64,000 nucleotides of DNA from Fulvimarina endophytica (GTDB taxonomy: Bacteria > Pseudomonadota > Alphaproteobacteria > Rhizobiales > Rhizobiaceae): positions 372,001 to 436,000 of the forward strand of contig NZ_QURL01000003.1 of NCBI RefSeq assembly GCF_003403015.1, given 5' to 3'. Position 1 is the first letter of the stretch; each line of letters opens with the position of its first letter. The position numbers were made by a program, and so were the translations under genes. Below, piece by piece: positions 35,840 to 44,617 of the stretch. Below the pieces are notes generated by a model that ran no database searches, was not told the DNA's origin, and saw nothing but the letters and a program-made list of their open reading frames with translations.

Positions 35840-36127
35840 GGAAAAGCTCTAACCCGGTCCGGATGGAATGACAATTTGGACCGTCCCCGGACAACCTGGC
35901 GCAGCGGCCCCGCGCGCATAGGCCCGTCCGCTCGGGTAGGGTTCCCGCAAGCTGTGCGGGTAACCTTCCATCAATGGTAACGCTATGTGCACGTGTCGTC
36001 TTCACTATGGGTCTGCGCGCCGGCTGGCGCCCGTCCCGAGCTCGGCTGTCCGACGTCCGGGAACGCCCGCTCCGTCCTCGCGATCCTCGCTTGGGACAGG
36101 CGGGAACGACCGGGAAGGGAGATGGGC

Positions 36128-36685
36128 ATGGGACATTTCAATAGGCGCGACCTTCTCGTCGCGGCGATACTGGCCGGCACGGCGGGGCTTCTCGCGCCCG
36201 GCAGCCGGACGGCGCGGGCGGCGGGCGGAGGGGACGACCTCACCGATCTCGCGCGCCTGCCGATGGACAAGCCGGACGCACCCGTCATCGCGATCGCCGG
36301 CCCGTCCGGCCCGGTGCGCACCGTCAGCCGCGAAGATCTCGCCGGCCTCGAGCAGACCGTGCTGACGACGCACATGCCCTGGAGCCCCGAGGTCCACCAT
36401 CTCGAGGGCCCCTCGCTCGCCCGTTTCGTCTCCAGTTTCACGCAAAAGGATGCCGCGGACGAGATTTCCATCGAGGCGATCGACGGTTTCATCGTCACGG
36501 CACCCATCGCCGAACTCGTGGCCGACGGCGCGGTTCTCGTGATTCGCCAGGACGGCGACTTCCTGCCGGTCTCGGCCAAGGGCCCGGCCTTCGTCATGTT
36601 CCCCTTCGAGGAAAGGCCCGAGATCGCCGATCGCAGCCGGTTCGGCCGTTGCATCTGGCAGATCACGCGGATCACGATTTCCTGA
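36128..36685 (+). CDS. PruR-like periplasmic pterin-binding-fold protein
   Basis: A protein of 185 residues. The N-terminus (GHFNRRDLLVAAILAGTAGL) is a twin-arginine-like signal, with probable cleavage after ARA near residue 30. The mature part is a single molybdopterin-binding, sulfite-oxidase-type fold domain (PVRTVSREDLAGLEQTVL; EISIEAIDGFIVTAPI; AFVMFPFEERPEI), lacking an N-terminal oxidoreductase partner. In Agrobacterium, PruR has this fold, binds pterins in the periplasm and controls the c-di-GMP enzyme DcpA encoded with it. Here the stop overlaps the start of a GGDEF gene (TGATG). The start ATG 36128 has AAGGGAG at good spacing; ATG 36122 is the alternative. Confidence 0.78.
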   Translation: MGHFNRRDLLVAAILAGTAGLLAPGSRTARAAGGGDDLTDLARLPMDKPDAPVIAIAGPSGPVRTVSREDLAGLEQTVLTTHMPWSPEVHHLEGPSLARFVSSFTQKDAADEISIEAIDGFIVTAPIAELVADGAVLVIRQDGDFLPVSAKGPAFVMFPFEERPEIADRSRFGRCIWQITRITIS

Positions 36686-37977
36686 TGGGCCGCCTCGTCA
36701 GGCATCTGACCGGCATCGGGGGGCTCACCCGGCTGCTGATCGTCTTCACCTGCCTCTTCGCGGGCCTTGCCATCGCCATGAGCCAGCGGATCCAGGCGAG
36801 CCAGACCCAGGTGATCGCGATCTCCGGCTACAACATGGAGTTCGCCTATACCCGCACCCAGGTCGAGATCATCAAGCTTCAGGCGGCCCTCCTGCAAAGC
36901 CGCCTTGGCGACGGCGGTGAGGACGAGGCCCGGCTGCAACTCGCGATTCTGGCAGGACGCCTGACGACGGTTCCGAGCTCTGTCGGGGGGATCGTCTTTC
37001 CGGAGGCTGAGAAGGCCAAGCGCGACCTCTCCGAGAGCCTCAAGGCGACCGCCCGGTTCCTGGCCGATCCCTTGAGCGAGGCGGAGGCGCTCGCGGCGAG
37101 CGAGCGGCTCTCGGCCGATGCACGCGCCTTCACAGGGCTCGGCGCGCTCGCCAATACGCGGCAGGCCGGTCTCGTCGAGCGGGCGCAGGAGCGGCTCCAG
37201 CACGACATCGCCATGCTGAACCTGCTTCTCGTCCATCTCGTCTTCGTGGGGCTGGTGCTCGTCGCCCTCGTCATCGCCGAGCGGGCGCGCTTCGCCAGGG
37301 CTGCCGAGACCGATTCGCTCACCGGCCTCGGCAATCGCCTCCATCTGAAGAACCCCGCTTATCTGCCGGCGGCGTCCGCCAGCACCGCGGTCGCGGTGAT
37401 CGACGTCGATCGCTTCAAGCAGGTGAACGATCGTTGGGGCCATGCGACGGGGGACGATCTCCTGCGCCTCATCGCCGATGTCCTGCGGCGCGAGGCGAGC
37501 GGTTGCGATCTGACGCTGCGCCTCGGCGGCGACGAGTTCCTCATCGTCGCCTTCGGACCGGAAGCCCGCGCGCGGCTCGATGCCGGCTGCGCCGGGATCG
37601 AGCGGGGCTTCCTTCTGGAGACGCGGCGCCACGGGTTCAGCGGCGTCGGCCTCAGCATCGGGATCGCCGAAGGGGCATGGGACGGGCCGCAGGGCATCGA
37701 TGCGCTGATCGGCAGGGCGGACATGGCCATGTATGGCGAAAAGAACCGCCGCTGCGTCGAGGCGTCGGCATCAGGAGAGATGCGGGCGGACGCCGTCATG
37801 CCCTCCTATCGCGCCCCCGCCCCGGCCCGTGGCAGGCTCCTCTCGCTCCTTCGCGCCATTGTCTCAAGGTCGAGTGCTGCGGATGCGCCGCGCCGAAGCG
37901 CGCGCTCTCACGGCTCCTCGGTCGCCCCCGGCGCGATGTCGCCGGGGGCGACCGAGACCGATTTGACGATCGCGTAG
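36685..37977 (+). CDS. Membrane GGDEF-domain diguanylate cyclase, partner of the PruR-like protein
   Basis: A 430-residue protein: membrane segment near residues 15-35 (LLIVFTCLFAGLAIAMS), a periplasmic helical domain of about 150 residues, a second membrane segment (LLLVHLVFVGLVLVALVIAE), then a GGDEF domain with intact RLGGDEFLIV and VIDVDRFKQVNDRWGHATGDD. These imply diguanylate cyclase activity making c-di-GMP. No EAL domain follows and no RxxD inhibitory site is evident before GGDEF. The ATG overlaps the upstream stop by one base, so it is coupled to the PruR-like gene. Its last 70 bases overlap modC on the other strand. Confidence 0.88.
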   Translation: MGRLVRHLTGIGGLTRLLIVFTCLFAGLAIAMSQRIQASQTQVIAISGYNMEFAYTRTQVEIIKLQAALLQSRLGDGGEDEARLQLAILAGRLTTVPSSVGGIVFPEAEKAKRDLSESLKATARFLADPLSEAEALAASERLSADARAFTGLGALANTRQAGLVERAQERLQHDIAMLNLLLVHLVFVGLVLVALVIAERARFARAAETDSLTGLGNRLHLKNPAYLPAASASTAVAVIDVDRFKQVNDRWGHATGDDLLRLIADVLRREASGCDLTLRLGGDEFLIVAFGPEARARLDAGCAGIERGFLLETRRHGFSGVGLSIGIAEGAWDGPQGIDALIGRADMAMYGEKNRRCVEASASGEMRADAVMPSYRAPAPARGRLLSLLRAIVSRSSAADAPRRSARSHGSSVAPGAMSPGATETDLTIA

Positions 37978-39008
37978 ACCGCGACGCCGGGGGCGAGATC
38001 GAGGCTTGCGACGGAGCGCCGGGTGAGGCGGGCGAGGAGCCGTCCGCCCCCGGTGGAGAGCGCGACCATCGCGTCCGCGCCCTCGCCCGCCCGCACCTCC
38101 TCGATCGTGCCGTGAAGCATGTTGAGGGAGGAGAGCCCGCTCGGCGCCTCGCGCGTGAGGATCACGTCGCTCGCATGGATGCGCATTCGCAGCGGGGCGC
38201 CCACCGGCCGGTCGATCCGCTCGATGAACAGGACGGTCCCGCCGGCATCCACCTCCGTCAGCCCGTCCTCGGCATGGCGAAGAACCCGCGCGCCGAGGAT
38301 CGCGCCGGCCTCGCGCACGCCCGCCGGCAGAACGGCCGGATCGGACAGAACCTCCTCGGCCCGTCCTTTTCGCACGATCCGCCCGTCCTTGACGACGACG
38401 ATCGTGGTCGCGAGCCGCGCCACCTCCGAGGCCGAATGGCTGACATAGAGGATCGGCACCGATACCTCGTCGCGCAGCCGCTCGAAATAGGGCAGGATCT
38501 CGGCCTTGCGCTCCTCGTCGAGGGAGGCGAGGGGCTCGTCGGCGAGGATCAGGCGCGGGGCGGCGAGCAGCGCCCGGCCGATCGCCACCCGCTGCTTCTC
38601 GCCGCCCGACAGCGCGCTCGGCCTTCGCTTCAGGAGATGGCCGATGCCGAGCATCTCGACCACCTTGTCCCGGCTTTCGCGCGCCGCGTCCTTCGGCGCG
38701 AAGAAGGCGCCATAGGCCAGATTCTGGCTCACCGTCAGATGGGGAAACAGGCGCGAATCCTGGAAGATCGCGCCGAGCCGGCGGCGATGGGGCGGCAGGT
38801 CGATGCCGCGCGCGGTATCGAGAAGCACCCGGTCGTCGAGGCGAATGCGGCCGGCTTGCGGGGTGAGGAGGCCCGCGAGCGCGTTGACGATCGTCGACTT
38901 GCCGGAGCCCGATCGCCCGAACAGCACCGTGATGCCGCCGGGGGCCGTGAATTCGGCATCGAGCGCGAAGCCGGCGAAGGTATGGGAGAGCGCCACCTCC
39001 AGCATCAC
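37908..39008 (-). CDS. modC: Molybdate ABC transporter ATP-binding protein ModC
   Basis: A 366-residue ATPase. Motifs: GRSGSGKSTIVNALAG (Walker A), LGAIFQDSRLFPHLTV (Q-loop), LSGGEKQRVAIGRALL (signature), LILADEPLASLD (Walker B) and VSHSASEV (switch). A C-terminal Mop domain, containing RIHASDVILTREAPSGLSSLNML, binds molybdate and can slow uptake. Its start overlaps the modB stop. The 3' end overlaps the convergent GGDEF gene. Confidence 0.95.
   Translation of the reverse strand: MMLEVALSHTFAGFALDAEFTAPGGITVLFGRSGSGKSTIVNALAGLLTPQAGRIRLDDRVLLDTARGIDLPPHRRRLGAIFQDSRLFPHLTVSQNLAYGAFFAPKDAARESRDKVVEMLGIGHLLKRRPSALSGGEKQRVAIGRALLAAPRLILADEPLASLDEERKAEILPYFERLRDEVSVPILYVSHSASEVARLATTIVVVKDGRIVRKGRAEEVLSDPAVLPAGVREAGAILGARVLRHAEDGLTEVDAGGTVLFIERIDRPVGAPLRMRIHASDVILTREAPSGLSSLNMLHGTIEEVRAGEGADAMVALSTGGGRLLARLTRRSVASLDLAPGVAVYAIVKSVSVAPGDIAPGATEEP
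37917..37956. terminator. Perfect 16-bp inverted repeat in overlapping convergent genes
   Basis: CTCGGTCGCCCCCGGC at 37917-37932 is the exact reverse complement of 37941-37956, with the loop GCGATGTC. It lies within the last codons of both the GGDEF gene (plus) and modC (minus). It probably works as a bidirectional transcription barrier; no T-run follows on either strand. Because it is palindromic, both proteins end in similar peptides (SVAPG...PGATE). Confidence 0.7.
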
Positions 39009-39700
39009 ACGCCCTCGATGCGCGAGGCGATCCGCCGGCCGATCGCCTCCGAGAGGAGGACGGCGAGCATGGAGATCGCGACCGAGACGAGAACCAGCTT
39101 CATGGCCGCGCTCTCCCCGCCCGGCACCTGGAGGAAGGCGTAGATCGCGGTCGGGATCGTGCGGGTCTCGCCCGGTATGTTCGACACGAAGGTGATCGTC
39201 GCGCCGAATTCACCCATGGCCTTGGCGAAGGCGAGGATCGTGCCGGCGAGGATGCCGGGCAGCATCAGCGGAAGGGTGAGGGTCAGGAAGACGAAGGGGC
39301 GGGAGGCCCCGAGGGTCGCGCCCGCCTGTTCGAGCTTCACGTCGATCGCCTCGATGGACAGGCGGATGGCGCGCACCATCAGGGGAAAGCCCATGATCGC
39401 GGCGGCGAGAGCTGCCCCGGTCCAGCGGAAGGCGAAGACGATGCCGAGTTCGGCGAGCGGGGCGCCGAGGGCGCCGTTGCGCCCGAAGGTGAGAAGCAGG
39501 AGATAGCCCGTCACCACCGGCGGCAGGACCAGCGGCAGATGAACGAGGCCGTTGAGGAGCTCGCGGCCGGGAAAGCGCCAGCGCGCCAGCGCGAACGCCG
39601 TCAGGATGCCGGCCGGCAGGCTGGCGAGCGTCGCCCAGAACGAGACCTTCAGGGAGAGCGCGACGGCCTGCCATTCCTCCGGGCCGAGCCAGTCCGTCAC
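39005..39700 (-). CDS. modB: Molybdate ABC transporter permease ModB
   Basis: A 231-residue permease with five to six hydrophobic segments. The EAA loop is in IEAIDVKLEQAGATLGASRPFVFLTLTLPLM (excerpt), and GEFGATITFVSNIPGETRTI is the ModB signature. It forms the membrane channel for ModA-delivered molybdate. It overlaps modC by four bases and follows modA by three. Confidence 0.95.
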   Translation of the reverse strand: MTDWLGPEEWQAVALSLKVSFWATLASLPAGILTAFALARWRFPGRELLNGLVHLPLVLPPVVTGYLLLLTFGRNGALGAPLAELGIVFAFRWTGAALAAAIMGFPLMVRAIRLSIEAIDVKLEQAGATLGASRPFVFLTLTLPLMLPGILAGTILAFAKAMGEFGATITFVSNIPGETRTIPTAIYAFLQVPGGESAAMKLVLVSVAISMLAVLLSEAIGRRIASRIEGV

Positions 39701-39703
39701 ATC

Positions 39704-40495
39704 CTACTCCGCAAGGGTCTGAAATCCCTGCCGTTCGAAGGCCGCCTTCGCCTCGGGGCCCTTCAGGAATTCGAGGAACCGGTCCACGGCGGGACGGTCC
39801 TCGCCCTTCAGGCCGGCCGCCGGATAGATGATCGGCTGGTGGCTGTCCTCGGGAAAGGTGCCGACCACGGTCACGTCCGGCTCGGCGCGCGCATCGCTGG
39901 CATAGACGATGCCGTAGGGAGCCTCGCCGGCGGCGACCAGCCTCAGCGCCGTGCGCACATTGTCGGACTGGACGACCTTGTCCTCGACCGCGCTCCACTG
40001 GCCGAGGCTCTCGAGCGCCTCCTTGCCGTAGATGCCGGCGGGCACGGCGTTGGTCAGCGCCATTGCGAGCTTTCCGTCTCCGAGAAGCGCGGCGAGATCC
40101 ATGTCGGGACCGATCTCGACCGCCGGGGCCCGCAGACCGTGGGCGATGAGGACGAGCTCGTTGCGCAGGAGGTCGACCCGCGTGCCCTCTTCCACGAGGC
40201 CCACCCTCTCCACCTCGTCCATCCATTCGGAATTGGCGGAGATGAAGATGTCGGCCGGCGCGCCTTCGATGATCTGGCGCGCGAGAGCCGAGGAGCCGGC
40301 GAGCGAGACCGTGACCGCGTCGCCGGTCGTCGCCTCGTAGCGCGCCTCGATATCGGCCATCGCATTGGTGAGGCTGGCTGCGGCGAAGACCGTGATTTCC
40401 TCGGCGCCGGTCGCGCGGGGAACGCCGATGGCGAGGCCGATTGCGAGAAGGGCCGCGATCGGGGCAGCCGTCCGGAAGGAAAATCGAGGCATCAT
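39704..40495 (-). CDS. modA: Molybdate-binding periplasmic protein ModA
   Basis: A 263-residue protein with a signal peptide (TAAPIAALLAIGLAIGVPRA), then the ModA start ITVFAAASLTNAMADIEARYE and VSLAGSSALARQIIEGAPADIFISAN, which hold the oxyanion-binding Ser residues. It captures molybdate or tungstate in the periplasm. It is the second gene of modE-modA-modB-modC, 72 bases after modE. Confidence 0.95.
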   Translation of the reverse strand: MMPRFSFRTAAPIAALLAIGLAIGVPRATGAEEITVFAAASLTNAMADIEARYEATTGDAVTVSLAGSSALARQIIEGAPADIFISANSEWMDEVERVGLVEEGTRVDLLRNELVLIAHGLRAPAVEIGPDMDLAALLGDGKLAMALTNAVPAGIYGKEALESLGQWSAVEDKVVQSDNVRTALRLVAAGEAPYGIVYASDARAEPDVTVVGTFPEDSHQPIIYPAAGLKGEDRPAVDRFLEFLKGPEAKAAFERQGFQTLAE

Positions 40496-40567
40496 CTGGT
40501 CGGGTTCCGCTCGGAGAGTGTTGTAGTCCGGCGAACATATCGCGCGGCGTCGCGGACAATCAATCCC

Positions 40568-40945
40568 TCACGATCCGTCTTTCTCCCGCAGCATGGATTG
40601 CAGTGCCGCGATCCGCGCGGCGCCCGCTTCGGCCATGATCTCCTCCAGCTTGCGGTAATGGGCAAGCACCGTCTCTCCGCTCGCCGTCAGGCTCGCCCCG
40701 CCGCCCTTGCGTCCACCGCGCGAGGAGGCGACGAGCGGCTCGCGGAAGGCCTGGTTCATCTCTTCCACCAGAAGCCAGGCGCGCTTGTAGCTCATGCCCA
40801 TGGCCCGTCCGGCGGCCGAGATCGAGCCCGTCTCGCCGATCCGCTCCAGGAGATCGGCCTTGCCGGGGCCGAGCATCGCGGCCTCGCCGAAGAGGATGCG
40901 GATGCGAAGGCTGGCGGCCGGTTCGGTCTCGGATGATGGGGTCAT
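40568..40945 (-). CDS. modE: ModE-like molybdate regulator lacking the Mop domains
   Basis: A 125-residue winged-helix protein of the ModE N-terminal type (LLERIGETGSISAAGRAMGMSYKRAWLLVEEMNQAF; excerpted as the HTH core SISAAGRAMGMSYKRAWLLV). It lacks the C-terminal molybdate-binding Mop domains of full-length ModE, so how it senses molybdate is unclear. Such short ModE-like proteins are common at the head of mod operons and are thought to repress them. It is first in the operon. I did not find a clear Mo-box palindrome upstream by eye. Confidence 0.85.
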   Translation of the reverse strand: MTPSSETEPAASLRIRILFGEAAMLGPGKADLLERIGETGSISAAGRAMGMSYKRAWLLVEEMNQAFREPLVASSRGGRKGGGASLTASGETVLAHYRKLEEIMAEAGAARIAALQSMLREKDGS

Positions 40946-41101
40946 GGGAAACCTATGTCAGCCGAAGCCGCCTTCGTACAGCGTTCGGGAGGATCGTGCC
41001 CCAGGGTCTCATCCGCCTCGAAATGTCGAGACGAACATAACGAAGCGACGGCCTCGCCGCGCCTTCCGCAGGTGCCGCTTCTCCCGCTCCTCCCGCTCCG
41101 G

Positions 41102-42205
41102 TCAGATCCGGCCGGTCTGGCCGCGATGGCGCAAGTAGTGGTCGGCGATCGCACAGGCGACCATCGCCTCGCCGATCGGCACCGCCCGGATGCCGACGCA
41201 CGGGTCGTGCCGGCCCTTGGTGACGACGTCCACCTCCCGCCCGTCCCGGTCGATCGAGCGGCGGGGGGTGAGAATGGAGGAGGTGGGCTTGACCGCGAAG
41301 CGCGCGACGATCGGCGCGCCGGTGGAAATGCCGCCGAGGACGCCGCCGGCGTGGTTGGCGGCAAAGACCGGCCTGCCATCCTCGCCCATGCGCATCTCGT
41401 CGGCGTTCTCGGTGCCCTTGAGGGCCGCGGCGGCGAACCCGTCGCCGATCTCGACGCCCTTGACCGCATTGATCGACATCAGCCCGGCGGCGATCTCGGC
41501 ATCGAGCTTGCCGTAGAGCGGCGCGCCGAGCCCGGCCGGAACGTTCTCGGCGATCACCTCGATCACCGCGCCGACGCTGTCATGCTCCATGCGCACGGCG
41601 TCGAGATAGGTCTCGAAGACGGGAATCGAGGCGGCGTCCGGCGTGAAGAAGGGATTGTCCTCCCGGTCCACCACCGACCAGTCCCAGTTCGCCCGGTCGA
41701 TCGACTTCTCGCCGATCTTAACGATCGCCCCGCGCACCTTCAGGCCCGGCACCACCTTGGCGGCGAGCGCGCCGGCCGCCACCCGCATCGCCGTCTCGCG
41801 GGCCGAGGACCGGCCACCGCCGCGATGGTCGCGAAGCCCGTATTTCACGTCATAGGCGTAGTCGGCATGGCCCGGCCGGTACTGGCGGGCGATCTCGCCG
41901 TAATCCTTGGAGCGCTGGTCGACATTCTCGATCTGGAGCGCGATCGGCGTTCCGGTCGCGACCATGACCTCGGGATCGTCCTCGGCCGGCAGGACCCCCG
42001 ACAGCACCCGGACCTCGTCGGGCTCGCGCCGCTGGGTCACGAATCGCGAGGAGCCGGGCCGGCGCCGGTCGAGCTGGTCTTGGAGATCGCGAAGCGTGAA
42101 GCGCAGGCCGGGAGGGCAGCCGTCGATCACGGCGCCGATGGCGGGCCCGTGGCTCTCGCCCCAGGTGGTGACGCGGAAGAGGTGTCCGAACGTGTTGTGC
42201 GACAT
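41102..42205 (-). CDS. aroC: Chorismate synthase
   Basis: AroC converts EPSP to chorismate using reduced FMN, the last shared step of aromatic biosynthesis. The 367-residue protein has all family signatures: [39 protein letters not shown] and [21 protein letters not shown], and ends in [15 protein letters not shown]. The start at MSHNTFG is standard; 33 in-frame upstream codons are not conserved. Confidence 0.96.
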   Translation of the reverse strand: MSHNTFGHLFRVTTWGESHGPAIGAVIDGCPPGLRFTLRDLQDQLDRRRPGSSRFVTQRREPDEVRVLSGVLPAEDDPEVMVATGTPIALQIENVDQRSKDYGEIARQYRPGHADYAYDVKYGLRDHRGGGRSSARETAMRVAAGALAAKVVPGLKVRGAIVKIGEKSIDRANWDWSVVDREDNPFFTPDAASIPVFETYLDAVRMEHDSVGAVIEVIAENVPAGLGAPLYGKLDAEIAAGLMSINAVKGVEIGDGFAAAALKGTENADEMRMGEDGRPVFAANHAGGVLGGISTGAPIVARFAVKPTSSILTPRRSIDRDGREVDVVTKGRHDPCVGIRAVPIGEAMVACAIADHYLRHRGQTGRI

Positions 42206-42457
42206 GGTGAACGAAACCTGAAAACCTTGTGGGACAGGGCTTCGGCCCACCCTTTCGATGGGGTCTAAGGCAGGCGGTCCGGCACCGTCAAACGGCACGG
42301 GCATTTTCTTAGGCGCCCGTGCGCGGAATTGCCATAATCGGAACGACTACTGACGGACAAGCAGCGCCTGGGGAGAGGCCCGGCGGGAGGGGGGTCGATG
42401 CGGCCGGTCTCCGCCGGGATGTCGACCCGGGCCCATCATCAGAACGAGGCCGGTTCC

Positions 42458-42709
42458 ATGTCACGACGCATCGTCGCTTTCTTCGCAAGTTCCTTCCTGT
42501 CGGTCGCCATGAGCATTCCGGCAAGCGCCGTCGAGGCGGACGGCGTGGTCATCGAGGTGAACGAGGAGTCCGAGCAGCTCCAGCTCTCGGACGGGCAGGT
42601 CTACGACCTGCCGAAAAACTTCGACTACGCCGCCGTCAGCCCCGGCATGCCGGTCCACGTGATCTACCATCTCTCCCAGGGACAGAACGTCTATCCGTTC
42701 ACGGCCTGA
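42458..42709 (+). CDS. DUF1344 exported small protein
   Basis: An 83-residue protein with a signal peptide (RRIVAFFASSFLSVAMSIPASA) followed by a single small beta domain (GVVIEVNEESEQLQLSDGQVYDLPKNFDYAAVSPG, excerpt). This matches DUF1344, a periplasmic family of unknown function found mainly in rhizobia. The start is the Met at 42458; further upstream codons are not hydrophobic. It stands alone between aroC and a histidine phosphatase. Confidence 0.82.
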   Translation: MSRRIVAFFASSFLSVAMSIPASAVEADGVVIEVNEESEQLQLSDGQVYDLPKNFDYAAVSPGMPVHVIYHLSQGQNVYPFTA

Positions 42710-42738
42710 GGGCGGCCGAAGTTTCGAGCATGATTTCG

Positions 42739-42774
42739 AAAAGCCGCATGACGTCTGCGAACACGTCGTGCGGC
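42739..42774 (-). terminator. Hairpin terminator after the histidine phosphatase gene
   Basis: The arms GCCGCATGACGT and ACGTCGTGCGGC pair over 12 positions with one mismatch-type wobble. On the minus strand the stem is followed by TTTTCG. It lies about 90 bases after the phosphatase stop, between it and the convergent DUF1344 gene. Confidence 0.7.
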
Positions 42775-42864
42775 AGAGCGAGGGGTCTCAGCGAACGGCC
42801 GACCCGGACCGATCGCACGTCCCTCCGGGCTTTCACGAAACGGGGGGGCACGAAAGGGGGCGGC

Positions 42865-43458
42865 TCACAGCCAGTGCGGGCCGTCCTCGCGAAACACCAG
42901 AAGCCGGTCCTGGGGGATGATGGTCATCGCCGCGTCCCATTCGCCCACCTTGCCGGCGCTTCTCAGCACCGCGCGGCTGACGCCGCCATGGGAGACGAGA
43001 ATGGTCCGGGCTTCGAGTTCGGCCAGAAGCGGCTCGATCCGGGCGAGAAGATCGCCATAGGATTCCGAAGTTGCGCCGGGGCAGCGATAGTTCCACTTGT
43101 CCGCCTCGCGCGCGGCGATCGCCTGAGCGTCGCGCGCCGCGACCTCTTCGAGGGTCGAGCCTTCCCAGTCGCCATAGGAGACCTCGACGAGACGCTCGTC
43201 GGTTTCGAACCCGTCTTCGGGAAGACCGAGTTCGCGGCGCAGGATGCGCATGGTCTCCTGCGCCCGCGACAGGGGCGAGGCGACGAAGCGGAACTCGCCC
43301 GCCCGTTCGCCCAGAAGCCGGCGCAGATAGGTGCCGTTGCGCTTGGCCTGGAAGCGCCCGAGCGCGTTCAGAGGAATGTCGCGCCGGCCCTGCAGCCGGC
43401 CTTCGGCATTGTAATCCGTCTGGCCGTGACGGCAGAAGAAGATGTCGTCCACGACCAT
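42865..43458 (-). CDS. Histidine phosphatase (phosphoglycerate-mutase-like) family protein
   Basis: A 197-residue protein with the RHG motif FFCRHGQTDYNAEGRLQGR, the second-half SPLSRAQETMRI, Glu in EVSYGDWEG and the C-terminal LVSHGGVSRAVLR His. These form a 2-His phosphatase active site. Substrates in the family range from phosphoglycerate to alpha-ribazole phosphate. The start MVVDDIFF is preferred; 26 upstream in-frame codons are not family-like. Confidence 0.9.
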   Translation of the reverse strand: MVVDDIFFCRHGQTDYNAEGRLQGRRDIPLNALGRFQAKRNGTYLRRLLGERAGEFRFVASPLSRAQETMRILRRELGLPEDGFETDERLVEVSYGDWEGSTLEEVAARDAQAIAAREADKWNYRCPGATSESYGDLLARIEPLLAELEARTILVSHGGVSRAVLRSAGKVGEWDAAMTIIPQDRLLVFREDGPHWL

Positions 43459-43612
43459 GATGGGACCTGTCTCGATAGTGCGGGGCGGGCCTTCGAAGCA
43501 CGATGCCGGACCGTCGGAAGACGCCTCGGACACCATCGCGCGGCACGATAACGGCTCCGCGCGAAAGGCCGACCCGGACGTGTCGCCTTGCGCTCGAAGC
43601 CGGCGGAGCGGA

Positions 43613-44434
43613 CTATTCGTCCTTGACGACGGCGATGTCCGGCGCGTCGACGGCCTTCATGCCCACCGTGTGGTAGCCCGAATCCACGTGATGGACCTCG
43701 CCGGTCACGCCGCGCGCCATGTCGGAGAGAAGATAGAGGGCCGACTGGCCCACCTCGTCCGTCGTCACGGTGCGCTTCAGCGGCGCGTTGTACTCGTTCC
43801 ATTTCAGGATATAGCGGAAATCGCCGATGCCGGAGGCGGCCAGCGTCTTGATCGGGCCGGCCGAGATGGCGTTGACGCGGATGTTCTGGTTGCCGAGATC
43901 GACCGCCAGATAGCGCACGGAGGCCTCGAGCGCGGCCTTGGCGACGCCCATCACGTTATAGTGGGGCATCACCTTCTCGGCACCGTAATAGGTCAGCGTC
44001 AGCATCGAGCCGCCGTCCTTCATCAGGCGCTGGGCCCGGGCCGCGACGGAGGTGAACGAATAGACCGAGATATCCATCGTGCGCAGGAAGTTCTCGCGGG
44101 TCGTCAGCACGTAGCGACCGGTGAGCTCGTTCTTGTTGGAATAGGCGACGGCGTGGACGAAGAAGTCGATGCCGCCCCATTTCTCGGAGAGATGATCGAA
44201 CACCGCGTCGACGCTGGCATCGTCGGCCACGTCGCAATGGCCGGCGAGATGGGCGCCCAGCTCCTCGGCGATCGGCGCCACGCGCTTCTTCAGGGCGTCG
44301 CCCTGATAGGTCAGCGCGATCTCGGCGCCCTGCTCGGCAAGGGCCTTGGCGATGCCGTAGGCGATCGACCGATTGTTGGCGACGCCCATGATGAGGCCTC
44401 GTTTTCCCTTCATGAGGCCGGTCATCTGGGTCAT
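43613..44434 (-). CDS. fabI: Enoyl-[acyl-carrier-protein] reductase (NADH) FabI
   Basis: FabI carries out the last step of fatty acid elongation and is the target of triclosan. The 273-residue protein shows GLIMGVANNRSIAYGIAKAL (NADH loop), HAVAYSNKNELTG, and the catalytic YxxxxxxK in PHYNVMGVAKAALE, followed by VRVNAISAGPIKTLAASGI-type sequence. The start at Met 44434 follows AAGGAG by nine bases. Confidence 0.95.
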   Translation of the reverse strand: MTQMTGLMKGKRGLIMGVANNRSIAYGIAKALAEQGAEIALTYQGDALKKRVAPIAEELGAHLAGHCDVADDASVDAVFDHLSEKWGGIDFFVHAVAYSNKNELTGRYVLTTRENFLRTMDISVYSFTSVAARAQRLMKDGGSMLTLTYYGAEKVMPHYNVMGVAKAALEASVRYLAVDLGNQNIRVNAISAGPIKTLAASGIGDFRYILKWNEYNAPLKRTVTTDEVGQSALYLLSDMARGVTGEVHHVDSGYHTVGMKAVDAPDIAVVKDE

Positions 44435-44617
44435 GCTGCCACTCCTTGCCGCGGCCCCGGGACCGCGGTTCTCGTTCGTCGTAAGCGTGCGGTATGACAT
44501 AGCGCCGCCGGGCCTTCAAGAATGGCCGGGCCGCGCCGCGAACACCTTGTGTTGCAACCTCGACGGAAAATTGACGTCAACGGCGTGACATCCCGCTTCC
44601 CTTGCGGCGTCCGCGCC

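Noticed and set aside
40496..40567. Possible ModE-binding Mo-box between modE and modA
   Set aside because: GATATG and CATATC-like pieces are present, but no symmetrical Mo-box could be built.
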